A stretch of 64,000 nt of DNA from Bradyrhizobium sp. CB1717 (GTDB lineage Bacteria > Pseudomonadota > Alphaproteobacteria > Rhizobiales > Xanthobacteraceae), in contig NZ_CP121666.1 in the NCBI RefSeq assembly GCF_029714325.1, positions 4,650,001-4,714,000 on the forward strand, given 5' to 3'. Positions within the stretch are counted from its first letter, which is position 1; each line of letters starts with the position of its first letter. Of this stretch, positions 17,433 through 25,499 are shown piece by piece. Position numbers and translations under genes: made by a program. Below the pieces are notes generated by a model. It saw only the letters and a list, made by a program, of their open reading frames with translations, did not search any database and was not told where the DNA came from.

Positions 17433-17945
17433 ATGAGGTCTTTGTCTCGCCTGGCTCTTGCCTGCTCCTGCATTGCGCTGTTGACGTGCGGCGCAGGCGG
17501 CATAGGCGTCTCGCAAGCTGCGACGTCGGCGAGCAGTTCTGCCACAACGCTTCCCGCCGTCACGGTCGAAGCACCGAGCCAGACACCGAGGCTCCGCAAG
17601 CCGATCCGGCATCCCGCCGCTGCCCGCAGGGCCGTGCCGCGCCGGTCATCGCCGACCACTGAAACGTCGGTGACCGCAATATTGGCGGCGCCGACGCCGG
17701 TCATGACCAAGCTCGCAAAGCTCGAAAGCATCTCCGGCAGTTGTGTCGACGGTTGCCAGACGAGCTTCAGGACCGGCAATGCGCCCTGGCGCGGATGCTC
17801 GTCGTCCGGCTGGCCGGCGTTGTCGACAACGTGCCGGAACGTCTACCATTTCAAGACCTACGCCGAGTGCTCGGGTACTGGACTGTTGCTGGGCTGGCAA
17901 AGTCGCGAAATCACCTGGTACTGCACCAGCCTGGCCCTGAAGTAA
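17433..17945 (+). CDS. Secreted cysteine-rich protein of unknown function
   Basis: A 170-residue protein with a signal peptide (residues about 1-29), then a basic, proline-rich linker beginning LPAVTVEAPSQTP, then a C-terminal domain of about 65 residues with six cysteines spread over GSCVDGCQ, RGCSSSG, TTCRN, AECSG and WYCTS. The spacing suggests disulphides in the periplasm or outside the cell. The linker strongly resembles the N-terminal region of the TonB receptor at 953 (LPPVTVEAP followed by basic and Pro residues). GAGGA precedes the ATG at 17433. I do not recognise a characterised family. Confidence 0.7.
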   Translation: MRSLSRLALACSCIALLTCGAGGIGVSQAATSASSSATTLPAVTVEAPSQTPRLRKPIRHPAAARRAVPRRSSPTTETSVTAILAAPTPVMTKLAKLESISGSCVDGCQTSFRTGNAPWRGCSSSGWPALSTTCRNVYHFKTYAECSGTGLLLGWQSREITWYCTSLALK

Positions 17946-18073
17946 TTCGTGACCAAGCTCGCGATTTCCGATGGCTATGCCAGCCGGAGCGTGTTCACCG
18001 ATCCTGGCTCTTGGGCAGGCACAGAGGTCTAGCATCCGCTTTCGATGGCGACCGTCGCTGGTCAACCGACGGT

Positions 18074-18274
18074 CTAATGTGGAACGATCGCGGAAGACTG
18101 GTCGAATTGCGCGATCCGCTTGTCCAGGCGCCACAACTCGATGCGATGGAGCAGGACGAGCGAAGCCGCCTGACGTTTGGCCTCCTCGTCGTCGCCGCAG
18201 ACGATGTTGATGCAGCCGAAGACGCGACCGTCGGGATCGATCTGGAAAGCCCGGTAGTGCTTGACGGGCCCCAT
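18074..18274 (-). CDS. Small conserved rhizobial protein
   Basis: A 66-residue protein, KHYRAFQIDPDGRVFGCINI followed by a DDEEAKRQA helix and LWRLDKRIAQF near the end. The pattern of an aromatic start, short beta strands, an acidic EEAKR helix and a final W/R-D-R-I strand fits a family of small rhizobial proteins, often in many paralogues, with no known function. GGAGG on the minus strand lies 6 bp from the ATG at 18274. The stop of the preceding gene overlaps this start (ATGATG/TGA), so the two are translationally coupled. Confidence 0.7.
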   Translation of the reverse strand: MGPVKHYRAFQIDPDGRVFGCINIVCGDDEEAKRQAASLVLLHRIELWRLDKRIAQFDQSSAIVPH

Positions 18275-18483
18275 CATCGTCCTCCGCGCCTCTGGATGCC
18301 GGATGGGTACAACCAATCCGTCAGGCTTGAGGCCATTTCGTTCTGCTTCGCGCTCCGCAGCAACATGTCCCGCGCCGTGCCCGCCGGCATGCGACGAGCG
18401 CGCTCGCGGGCGATGTCCGCCGCGGCCAACAGCCGCTCCTGAAGAGATGTTGTCTGGCGCTTTCGATTGCGTTTGACCGCCAT
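18274..18483 (-). CDS. Small helical rhizobial protein
   Basis: A 69-residue, highly charged, largely helical protein: TTSLQERLLAAADIARERAR, then a MPAGTARDMLLRSAKQNEMA segment. Similar short proteins with a SLQERL...ARERARRLPPG...LLRKARQ...A pattern are widespread in Bradyrhizobium and have no assigned function. The ATG at 18483 begins the conserved part; longer in-frame extensions to 18699 are low-complexity and unlikely to be translated. Its stop overlaps the start of the gene at 18274. Confidence 0.68.
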   Translation of the reverse strand: MAVKRNRKRQTTSLQERLLAAADIARERARRMPAGTARDMLLRSAKQNEMASSLTDWLYPSGIQRRGGR

Positions 18484-18695
18484 GAGATGCTCACGATGAA
18501 GTCCACTCGGTCGGCCCGTCCGACACCAAGGGTTGAGAGGCTTGGGAGAGAGGCCGGCAAGCCAATAGCTTCCGGCTGAACGGCGGGTTCCGGCATTTCC
18601 ATAGGTTAATGCCAGGCTCGAATATGCTTGAGATGACGTACGTTGAGCCGAGCCGAGCCGTCGCCTTCGCTGCCCTCGTGGCCCGTGTGGCCGAT

Positions 18696-18944
18696 TCAAT
18701 GCTTCAGCGTCTCAACCTCGAAGGTGAACTTGACTTGCATCACGGGACCGCCGGCGTCCCGGACCTCGATCGCCATGCGGTGCGTGCCATTCACGGGAGC
18801 GGACGAGCAGGCAGACTCTCGCGCCATGTCGACCAATGACCTGGCAGCCTCGACCTGGGCTGCGCGAAGGCCGGAAAGCTCGAGGCCTTCCTCGTCGGGC
18901 GCCAATTCATCTTCATCGCGAAGATCGAAATAATAACGTGGCAT
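18696..18944 (-). CDS. DUF6894-type small protein
   Basis: An 82-residue protein starting MPRYYFDLRDEDELAPDEEG, followed by a helix (AAQVEAARSLVDMARE) and a C-terminal strand (MQVKFTFEVETLK). This is the usual build of DUF6894, small rhizobial proteins without known function. GGAG lies 6 bp before the ATG at 18944. It is on the same strand as, and 212 bp upstream of, the two small genes at 18074-18483. Confidence 0.75.
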   Translation of the reverse strand: MPRYYFDLRDEDELAPDEEGLELSGLRAAQVEAARSLVDMARESACSSAPVNGTHRMAIEVRDAGGPVMQVKFTFEVETLKH

Positions 18945-19301
18945 TCTGATCTCCGATGCCAGTCGCTCAAGGGCGGTCCGCGCCACGACCTTTCATATTG
19001 CGCGTTGTTGGCCGTTCTGTGCCGATCGGCAGCAAGCCGCCAGCACGCGCCGTAAGCGAGCGGATTGAGCGTGCTCTACCGCCAATCAGCGGAACCGTTC
19101 CGCCTGAAGGCGTTTAGCGCTTCGCATCGGCCTCATCGCGCGAAGCCCCCGATGCGTCCGCTTTAACATAAGCTAATGGCATCACACTCGTTCCTCGGGA
19201 CGAACGCAAGGCCGTGCGAATTTCTAACAGGTCAGACAGTGCTGCTGTCTGAAACATGGCGGCCGTCTTGGGCCGCCATAAGTCGTCGGCCGCAGGAGCG
19301 T
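18945..19301. other. Intergenic region with two tandem hairpins
   Basis: No convincing gene in this stretch. Two perfect inverted repeats lie side by side at the downstream end of the Crp-type gene: 19256-19264 with 19271-19279 (9 bp, GC-rich) and 19232-19239 with 19245-19252 (8 bp). On the minus strand the first is followed by GTTTC only, so it is at best a weak terminator for the Crp/kinase transcript. Short overlapping reading frames here on both strands match nothing I know. Confidence 0.45.
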
Positions 19302-20048
19302 TCACTTTGCCCGGTAGAGCCGAAGATAGCCCGGCGAGTACATCGCTGCATTCTTGAGCGCTCCGAGATCTCCGATCGTCAGGGTCCGGTCCTTCAGGAC
19401 GATCAGGCCGGACGCGCGCAATTCCTGGATCGTGCGGTTGGCATGAACCACCGACAGGCCGGTCGCGTCGGCCAGATCGGTCTGGGTCACCGGAAGCGCG
19501 CAGGAATTGCCGTCGATCAGGCCCACGGCTCGCAGCCGTTCGAAGATTTCGCAGAACAGATGGGCCACGCGCTCGAAGGCCGATCGCCGGCCGAGGTTGA
19601 CGATCCATTCACGCTGGATCGCGCTGTTCAGCAGCGTCTCGCACATGAAGGCTTCGGCCAGCGTGCGGTTGGCCGCCATCAGCTGTTCGAAGCGCGCGCG
19701 CTTGATCTCGGCATAGGCAACCGGCGTCGCTGTCGTGATCGAATGATCGATGGTGGGCAGGAGATAAGCTTGGGCGTCGCAGGTCTCGCCCGGCAGGATG
19801 AAATTGACGATCTGCCGGCGCCCATCCTCCAGCGTCTTGTGGCGAAACAGCCAGCCCGAGAGCACGATGCGGACGCTGTCGATCGGATCGCCTTCCCCGA
19901 TCAGGTCCTCGCCCGGCCCGGCACGCAACAAACCCTCGAGGATGGCATGCTCCAGCGCAGCGGCGTCCTCATCGGACAGGGGGCGCAAGGCGTTGAAGCG
20001 GCGGAGGACCGCCTGCGCCACACCGCCATCGGTCCCGTGAGTGCGCAT
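19302..20048 (-). CDS. Crp/Fnr-family transcriptional regulator
   Basis: A 248-residue regulator with an N-terminal cyclic-nucleotide-binding-type beta-roll (residues about 15-140) and a C-terminal winged helix (about 150-225; LADATGLSVVHANRTIQELR is the recognition region). No cysteine cluster of the FNR type is seen. The start lies within the stop of the large kinase gene: TGA of the kinase overlaps the ATG pair at 20051/20048, and GGAGGG sits just upstream. I prefer 20048 on spacing. The coupling implies that kinase and regulator are made together and probably act in one signalling path. The ligand is unknown. Confidence 0.88.
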   Translation of the reverse strand: MRTHGTDGGVAQAVLRRFNALRPLSDEDAAALEHAILEGLLRAGPGEDLIGEGDPIDSVRIVLSGWLFRHKTLEDGRRQIVNFILPGETCDAQAYLLPTIDHSITTATPVAYAEIKRARFEQLMAANRTLAEAFMCETLLNSAIQREWIVNLGRRSAFERVAHLFCEIFERLRAVGLIDGNSCALPVTQTDLADATGLSVVHANRTIQELRASGLIVLKDRTLTIGDLGALKNAAMYSPGYLRLYRAK

Positions 20049-23000
20049 CATCCCTCCAGCGACGGCGTATGGAAGGTTCGCCTGGTCAGAGGGATCGCGA
20101 TCAAGCACATGAGGCCGGACGCATTGAACGACATGGTCGTCTGTCCCTTCAACTCGAACGCAAGGGTGCGCTCTAGAAGCTCGGTGCCAAAACCCTTGCG
20201 CGGCGGTGGCGTCACCGCCGGACCGCCGCGCTCACGCCATTCGAACAGCAGTTGCGGGAGCTCGACCGCCCCGTCGATACGCCACGAGATTTCGAGCCGA
20301 CCGCCCGGCTGACTCAACGCGCCGTATTTGAGGGCATTGGTCGCAAGCTCGTGGATTGCGAGCGCAAAGGTCTCTGCCGCCTTCGGCTTGAAACGAACCG
20401 CCGGCCCGGACGCGCGCACCTGCTCGCCCTCGTGGGCATTATAGGCCAGCAGCTCCTCGATCACCAGATATTCGAGATCGACGCCGCCCTCGGGATCGCG
20501 CGTCACCAGCGCCTGGGTGCGCGCGAAGGCATTGAGGCGCCCGTCGAGATGGGCGGCATATTCCTCGACCGTGGAGCTCGTCTCCGCGGAGCGGCGCGCG
20601 ATCGACCGGACGACGCCCAGCGTATTGCGAACGCGGTGCTGAAGCTCGGCGAGAAGAAGGCGCTGCCGCTCCTCTGCGCGGGTGATCGCGGTGACGTCGA
20701 TGAAGGTGATCACGACCCCGGCGATAAAATTGTCGATGCTGCGATAGGGCAGGATGCGAACGATGTAGCGCGTGCCGCTGTCGGGCGCGGTCAGTTCGCG
20801 TTCGGCGCTGGCTAGCGTGCGCAAGACGCGGCGCACGTCGTCATAGAGCTCCTCGATCGGGATGCGCGCCTTGATGTGGGCGATCGGGCGGCCGACGTCG
20901 GTCTCGACCAGATGCAGGATCTGCGTGATCGCGGGCGTGAAGTTCATCACACGGAGATCGTTGTCGAGGAAGACCGTCGCGATCTGCGTGCTTTCGAGGA
21001 AATTCTTGAGGTCGCTGGTGGCGCGGGTCAGCTCCTGAACCCGGTGCGCCAGCTCGCCATTGACGGTGGTCAATTCCTCGTTGACCGATTGCAGCTCCTC
21101 GCGCGAGGTCTCCAACTCCTCGTTGGCGGATTGCAGCTCTTCATTGAGCGACTGATATTCCTCGTTCGAGGATTTCAGCTCTTCATTCGTGCTTTCGAGC
21201 TCTTCGATCGTCGCCTGGAGGCGCTCGCGGGTCGCCCGCAATTCGCCTTCGAGACGTTCGACGTGCTCGGTCCGCACCAGCGTGCCGGGATTGTTCTCGG
21301 GTACATCGGCCGCCCGCGCCGGGCCGTCCTTGAACAGGACGACGAAATTGCGATGGCCGCCGGCGCCTTCCAGGATCGGCTCGACGGTGATGTCGACGAG
21401 AACGCGATGGCCGTTGACGCCGAGCTGGACCTGCTCGGCATGGGCGGACTCGTTGGTTTCCGAGGCGCGGGAGAGGGCGGTGCGCAGCTCCAGCCTGAGA
21501 TCGCGATGCACCAGCTGAAGCAGATCGAGCGAGGCGGCGCCGGCCGTCGGCTCGATGTAGCGTCCGGTGCGGCCAGAAAAGTGCAGGATTTGGAAATTGT
21601 CGTCCGTAATAACGTAAGCGGGCGCATAGCGCTCGGCGATGCGCTGGGCGCGGCGTTCGAGGCCGACGTCCGGCCCGAACGAGCGGACCGGCGGCACCTC
21701 GACCGGCGCACGCCCTGCCGAGGTCGAGATTGGAAACTCCGGAGGAAGCCGCGTGCCGGTATCGAGCTTCCTGAAGATCCGGGCGCGACGATCGACCGGC
21801 GCAAACAGTTTCGGGTGCCGCGTCACGTTCTCGGAGTTGCCGAGGAAGAGGTAGCGCTCGGGCAGCAACGCGAAATGGAACAGCGGTATCACGCGGTTCT
21901 GAAGCTCCGCGTTGAGATAGATCAGCAGGTTGCGGCAGGAGACGAGATCGAGCTTGGAGAACGGCGCATCCTTGATCACGTTGTGCTGGGAGAAGATGCA
22001 CATCTCCCGCAATTCCTTCACCACGCAATAGGTGTCGCCCTCGCGCACGAACCAGCGCGCCAGGCGCTCGGGGGACATGTCCTGCTCGATGTTGGTGCGG
22101 TAGCGCCCGACGCGGGCGGCCGCGAGCGCCCGGCCGTCGATGTCGGTCGCGAAGATCTGCACCTGCGGCGCGGAATCGAGCTTGGCCATGTGCTCGCGCA
22201 GCAGGATGCCGACCGAATAGGCCTCCTCGCCGGTGGCGCAGCCCAGCACCCAGACGCGAACCTGCTGGCCGTTTGCCTTGCCTTCGAAGATCTTCGGAAT
22301 GATCTGGGTCTCGAGCACCTCGAATTCGCGTTTGTCGCGGAAAAACTCGGTGACGCCGATCAGGAGGTCGTTGAAGAGATTTTGCGCCTCGTCCTTGTCG
22401 TTGCGCAGAAAATCGACATAGGAGGCGATCTCCTCGATCTGCACGACCTGCATGCGCCGCTGCACGCGGCGTAGGAAGGTGTTCTGCTTGTAGCCGTGGA
22501 AATCGTTGCCGGTCTTGTTGCGCAGGATGTCGGCGATGCGCGACAGCGAGGTCGCCGCCGCGGCCAGGACCTCGTCGAAGCCCTGCTTCTCCTCCAGCCG
22601 CCGCAGATGGCGCGCATAGACCTGGATGTGCTCCGGGATGTCTTCGGGCGGCAGGACGTAATCTGCGATCGCCGCCGGCCTGTTGCTGTCGACCAGATGG
22701 TCGGACGACTCGTCGCCGGACAGTCTTTCCGCAATCGCAAGCCCGCCATGGTCCTTCAGCGTGGCTGCGCCGAGCGTGCCGTCGCCACCGGTCCCGCTCA
22801 AGAGAACGCCGATGGACTGCTCGGCGCGCTCTTCGGCCAGCGACACCAGGAAACTGTCGATGGTAGCGCGCTCACCGGGCCCCTGTTCGGCCTTGCGGAC
22901 CGCAAAGCGCCCGCCCTGGATCGTGGTGATCATGGCCGCGGGGCTGAGATAGATCGCGCCCCCTTCGACTACCATCGCATCGCGGATGTCGGCGAGGCGC

Positions 23001-23218
23001 GCGCCGTCGGCGCGCTGGACGATGCTGCGCATCCGTGCCTCGTCGAGCATCTCGGCATTCTGGAGGACGAGGACGATCGCCTGGTCGTCGGCCAATGTCA
23101 GCTTGGCGAAGAACCGCTCGATACTGTCGATTGCGCCGGCCGACGCCCCGACGCCAATGACCAGCGGCGCCTTGGCCTGAGGCCCCGGCCCCCCCGCCGT
23201 CGTGTCGACTTCGTCCAT
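20048..23218 (-). CDS. CheB-CheR-PAS-HWE hybrid sensor histidine kinase
   Basis: A 1056-residue multidomain protein. Residues about 18-205 are a CheB methylesterase domain (Ser26 in GVGASAGA, Asp146 in SGTGGDG), but the catalytic His is Asn54 (VLQNAE). Residues about 215-480 are a CheR methyltransferase (SAM motif LGCATGEEAYS). A PAS-like segment follows, then a long coiled coil (about 645-730, repeated NEEL/SxNEE), another PAS (about 735-860) and an HWE-type kinase at the C-terminus with phospho-acceptor ELQHRVRNTLGVV, N-box IHELATNALKYGALS and the W-x-E motif EWRERGG. HWE kinases feed single-domain response regulators and the PhyR/EcfG stress pathway. It is coupled to the Crp-type gene downstream. 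Confidence 0.92.
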   Translation of the reverse strand: MDEVDTTAGGPGPQAKAPLVIGVGASAGAIDSIERFFAKLTLADDQAIVLVLQNAEMLDEARMRSIVQRADGARLADIRDAMVVEGGAIYLSPAAMITTIQGGRFAVRKAEQGPGERATIDSFLVSLAEERAEQSIGVLLSGTGGDGTLGAATLKDHGGLAIAERLSGDESSDHLVDSNRPAAIADYVLPPEDIPEHIQVYARHLRRLEEKQGFDEVLAAAATSLSRIADILRNKTGNDFHGYKQNTFLRRVQRRMQVVQIEEIASYVDFLRNDKDEAQNLFNDLLIGVTEFFRDKREFEVLETQIIPKIFEGKANGQQVRVWVLGCATGEEAYSVGILLREHMAKLDSAPQVQIFATDIDGRALAAARVGRYRTNIEQDMSPERLARWFVREGDTYCVVKELREMCIFSQHNVIKDAPFSKLDLVSCRNLLIYLNAELQNRVIPLFHFALLPERYLFLGNSENVTRHPKLFAPVDRRARIFRKLDTGTRLPPEFPISTSAGRAPVEVPPVRSFGPDVGLERRAQRIAERYAPAYVITDDNFQILHFSGRTGRYIEPTAGAASLDLLQLVHRDLRLELRTALSRASETNESAHAEQVQLGVNGHRVLVDITVEPILEGAGGHRNFVVLFKDGPARAADVPENNPGTLVRTEHVERLEGELRATRERLQATIEELESTNEELKSSNEEYQSLNEELQSANEELETSREELQSVNEELTTVNGELAHRVQELTRATSDLKNFLESTQIATVFLDNDLRVMNFTPAITQILHLVETDVGRPIAHIKARIPIEELYDDVRRVLRTLASAERELTAPDSGTRYIVRILPYRSIDNFIAGVVITFIDVTAITRAEERQRLLLAELQHRVRNTLGVVRSIARRSAETSSTVEEYAAHLDGRLNAFARTQALVTRDPEGGVDLEYLVIEELLAYNAHEGEQVRASGPAVRFKPKAAETFALAIHELATNALKYGALSQPGGRLEISWRIDGAVELPQLLFEWRERGGPAVTPPPRKGFGTELLERTLAFELKGQTTMSFNASGLMCLIAIPLTRRTFHTPSLEG

Positions 23219-23365
23219 GTTTGCCGCTACTCTGATTGCCTGGGGTCGACGGATTCCAGTCTCTGCAAATAGCAGAAATCGACATCATCCCAACAGCTAA
23301 AAGCGGAAAACGTTCGGCCTGCTGACGCCGCCCCCGGGAGCCAAAGCGGTAAGGCCCTTGCCCTG

Positions 23366-23647
23366 TCAGCCGGTCGTTCGCGGAACCGGCTCGACCTCCT
23401 GCTCGAGGTAGTTCACCCGCTGGATGATCAGGGTGCGATGCCGCTCCCACTCCGTCAGGGTTTGCTTCAACAGCTCCACCAGCCGTTCGGCTTGGCGGGA
23501 ATCGTGCCCGCCGGCCTGCAACTCCTGCACCCGATCTTCCTGCCGGCGGATCCGCTGCCAGCCTTCCTCGATATCGAGATCGGCCTTCTCGAGGAGGCGT
23601 CGCTCGTCATGGAGTTGCTGCGTACGCTCGGCAAGGGATACGGCCAT
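23366..23647 (-). CDS. Small coiled-coil protein
   Basis: A 93-residue, strongly charged protein predicted almost entirely helical (AERTQQLHDERRLLEKADLD, EWERHRTLIIQRVNYLEQE), with heptad-like spacing of Leu and Ile. It starts 9 bp after the stop of the separate cheB gene on the same strand and should be in its operon. No recognised family. A role as partner or adaptor of the neighbouring CheB/kinase proteins, which also carry coiled coils, is a guess from position. Confidence 0.7.
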   Translation of the reverse strand: MAVSLAERTQQLHDERRLLEKADLDIEEGWQRIRRQEDRVQELQAGGHDSRQAERLVELLKQTLTEWERHRTLIIQRVNYLEQEVEPVPRTTG

Positions 23648-23656
23648 TGCGGCTTT

Positions 23657-24664
23657 TCACTTCTCTCGCTGGCGGATCGGTCGATCAAGCGATTGTAACA
23701 CGGCGCGCCGGATCATGTCGGCATATTCGCGATATTCGGCCGCACGCCGCTCGTACATTTCGGCCACCGCCGGCCTGCCGCTGCGACGGCCATCTGCGGA
23801 CATGCGCTGCACCAGTTCGGCCCGCTCCTCGACGATCCGGAGCGCGACGCGCAGAGCCTCGTCGACTTGTCCTTCCTGCTCCTTGGCGAGCGCATCAGCG
23901 GTGTAGGCGTGGCCGACCTGGCAGCGAAAGCGCATGGGATGGGCCTTATTGACTTCGGAAAGGACCCCGCCGCAGGCGGGGCAGGTCAGCGCCGCCGGAT
24001 CGGCGATGTCGGCAAGGATTGCGGAGCCGATCCGCTCGCCCGCGGCGATTTGCACCTCCAGGCGGATATCCGGAGCGATCGGACGTGCGACCCCCGGCGC
24101 TTCCCGGGCAAGCTCGGCAAGGACGTCGCCGAGCCGCGCGGCGGGAACGCAGAGGTCGGCGCCGGCTGCCTCCAGCGCGCGCTGCGGCATCTCCACCGCG
24201 ATCGCCTCCGACGGATCCTGCACGATCGTCATTCCGCCGCAGCGCTTGATCGCGTTGAGGCCGGCGGCCCCGTCCGAGAGGAGTCCGCTGAGCACCAACC
24301 CGATCACGCGCGGGCCGTGGTGCAGCGCGGCCGAGCGAAACAGTGGGTCGATCGCCGGCCGCACCATGTTCTCGCGCGGGCCGCGTCCGAGCTGGATGCG
24401 ATCACCGGACAGCAGCAAATGATGGTCGGGGGCGCCGAGATAGACGTGGCCGCGCTCGAACTTCATGCCGTCGACGGCCTGATGCACCGGGAGCCTGCCG
24501 GCACCAGCGGCGACCGTGGACAGGATGCCGATGCCCTGCGCAGGAAGGTGGAGGACGATAAAGATCGCTGCCGGCACATCCGGCTGGAGGGCTGCCAGGA
24601 TCTGCTTCAGCGGCCCGGTGGCTCCGGCGGAACCGCCGATGACGATGATGTCGCGGTTGCTCAT
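23657..24664 (-). CDS. CheB-type methylesterase with C-terminal zinc ribbon
   Basis: A 335-residue protein with a stand-alone CheB catalytic domain (residues about 5-185) lacking a receiver domain. Ser12 (GGSAGA), His39 (VLHLPA) and Asp131 (LLSDGAAG) form an intact triad, unlike the CheB domain of the adjacent kinase. The C-terminus has CPACGG and RFRCQVGH, a likely four-ligand zinc ribbon, followed by a helical segment. Such proteins sit in signalling clusters outside classical chemotaxis. The ATG at 24664 gives a normal N-terminus; one four codons upstream (24676) is possible. It is divergent from the response regulator at 24749. Confidence 0.86.
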   Translation of the reverse strand: MSNRDIIVIGGSAGATGPLKQILAALQPDVPAAIFIVLHLPAQGIGILSTVAAGAGRLPVHQAVDGMKFERGHVYLGAPDHHLLLSGDRIQLGRGPRENMVRPAIDPLFRSAALHHGPRVIGLVLSGLLSDGAAGLNAIKRCGGMTIVQDPSEAIAVEMPQRALEAAGADLCVPAARLGDVLAELAREAPGVARPIAPDIRLEVQIAAGERIGSAILADIADPAALTCPACGGVLSEVNKAHPMRFRCQVGHAYTADALAKEQEGQVDEALRVALRIVEERAELVQRMSADGRRSGRPAVAEMYERRAAEYREYADMIRRAVLQSLDRPIRQREK

Positions 24665-24689
24665 GGAACCCACCATTCAATGCTTCGTT
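24665..24689 (+). promoter_or_regulatory. EcfG-type general stress promoter
   Basis: GGAAC at 24665-24669 is followed after exactly 16 bp by CGTT at 24686-24689. This is the consensus recognised by the alphaproteobacterial general stress sigma factor EcfG (GGAAC-N16/17-CGTT). Transcription would start about 7-10 bp downstream, leaving a leader of about 50 nt before the response regulator at 24749. On the other strand, a partial match (GGAAC at 24720-24716, then TCTT after 16 bp) points toward the cheB gene. Confidence 0.75.
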
Positions 24690-24748
24690 TGCACCAAGAC
24701 GGCCTTGAGGCCTATGTTCCTATCTGTTGGCGGGGCACTGGAGGAAGC

Positions 24749-25153
24749 ATGGCGCTATCGCCAACGTTGTCGCGCCGGCACGCCCCGTTGTCCGGACGTC
24801 GCATCCTCGTGGTCGAGGATGAGTATTTCCTGGCCGACGACATCAGCTCTGCGCTGCGGTCGGCGGGCGCGGAAATTGCCGGTCCGGTCGGCGAGCTCGA
24901 CGATGCGCTCCCGATCATCAACGGCGGCGGTATCCTCGACGGGGCAGTGCTCGATGTGAACATTCGCAGTGAAATGGTTTTCCCGATTGCGCAGGAGCTC
25001 AGGGCCCGTCAGGTGCCGTTCGTGTTCACGACCGGCTACGACAAGGTCAGCATCGCTCCGCAATTTCACGACGTGGTGCTGTTGGAAAAGCCGATCGACA
25101 TCGCCGCGATGGTTCGCAGCCTGGCCGGGCTGATCGGGAAGCCGAAGGCGTGA
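24749..25153 (+). CDS. Single-domain response regulator
   Basis: A 134-residue stand-alone receiver domain: acidic pocket ILVVEDEYF, phospho-acceptor Asp in GAVLDVNI, Thr in FTTGYD and Lys in LLEKPID. There is no output domain, so it passes phosphate or acts through protein contacts, as HWE-linked receivers do. GGAGGAA lies just upstream of the ATG at 24749, and the gene is preceded by an EcfG-type promoter. It is probably a partner of the HWE kinase at 20048-23218; that pairing is inferred from position and family. Confidence 0.9.
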   Translation: MALSPTLSRRHAPLSGRRILVVEDEYFLADDISSALRSAGAEIAGPVGELDDALPIINGGGILDGAVLDVNIRSEMVFPIAQELRARQVPFVFTTGYDKVSIAPQFHDVVLLEKPIDIAAMVRSLAGLIGKPKA

Positions 25154-25200
25154 GGCGCCGCGCCGTTGCGCGGCCCGCACATGATCCGAGTGAGGTTCGA

Positions 25201-25371
25201 ATGATCTACACCCGCAGCGCGGGCGACGCGCAGATCCTCTCCTTTTCGCGCGAACTGGTTCGCGATGCCCTCCAGATACTGCGCGACAGCGAGCACATCG
25301 CAAGGGCGCAGCGCATCCGGGATGAACTGGTTGCGGTCGAACCGGTTCGCGGGGAGGGCGATCCGGCCTAG
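25201..25371 (+). CDS. Small conserved protein
   Basis: A 56-residue protein, MIYTRSAGDAQILSFSRELV followed by a helical, charged C-terminus (RAQRIRDELVAVEP). It starts 47 bp after the response regulator, with GAGG upstream of the ATG, and may be cotranscribed with it. Short proteins of this general pattern occur in Bradyrhizobium, but I know no function. Its last codons overlap the end of a convergent 43-residue membrane ORF. Confidence 0.55.
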   Translation: MIYTRSAGDAQILSFSRELVRDALQILRDSEHIARAQRIRDELVAVEPVRGEGDPA

Positions 25372-25499
25372 AGCAGGCGGCTCCAGGTCAGCCACATAGC
25401 CACGGCAAGGCAGAGGGCGATCCCAAGATAGGGCAGGGCCTGCAAGCCCTGCGAGACGGCTTGGCGCAACGAGGAGTCCGTCAAGCCACCATCATCCAT
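25368..25499 (-). CDS. 43-residue single-span membrane protein
   Basis: Reads MDDGGLTDSSLRQAVSQGLQ, then one hydrophobic helix (PYLGIALCLAVAMWLTW) and a short SRLL tail. GGGAG lies 7 bp before the ATG at 25499. The first 19 bases overlap the end of the 29-residue membrane ORF at 25481-25570 in another frame, so the pair is likely coupled. Plausible as a real small inner-membrane protein, judged on the binding site and the clean hydrophobic segment only. Confidence 0.5.
   Translation of the reverse strand: MDDGGLTDSSLRQAVSQGLQALPYLGIALCLAVAMWLTWSRLL

Noticed and set aside
19091..19114. GGAAC...CGTT, a possible second EcfG promoter
   Set aside because: The spacing is 15 bp rather than 16-17, and no plus-strand gene follows within a reasonable distance.
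19114..19256. A 47-codon minus-strand frame starting MFQTAALSD
   Set aside because: It begins inside the tandem hairpins behind the Crp gene and has no ribosome binding site; unsupported.
24696..24720. A minus-strand EcfG promoter for the separate cheB
   Set aside because: GGAAC is present, but the -10 reads TCTT, only a half match; noted with the plus-strand promoter instead.
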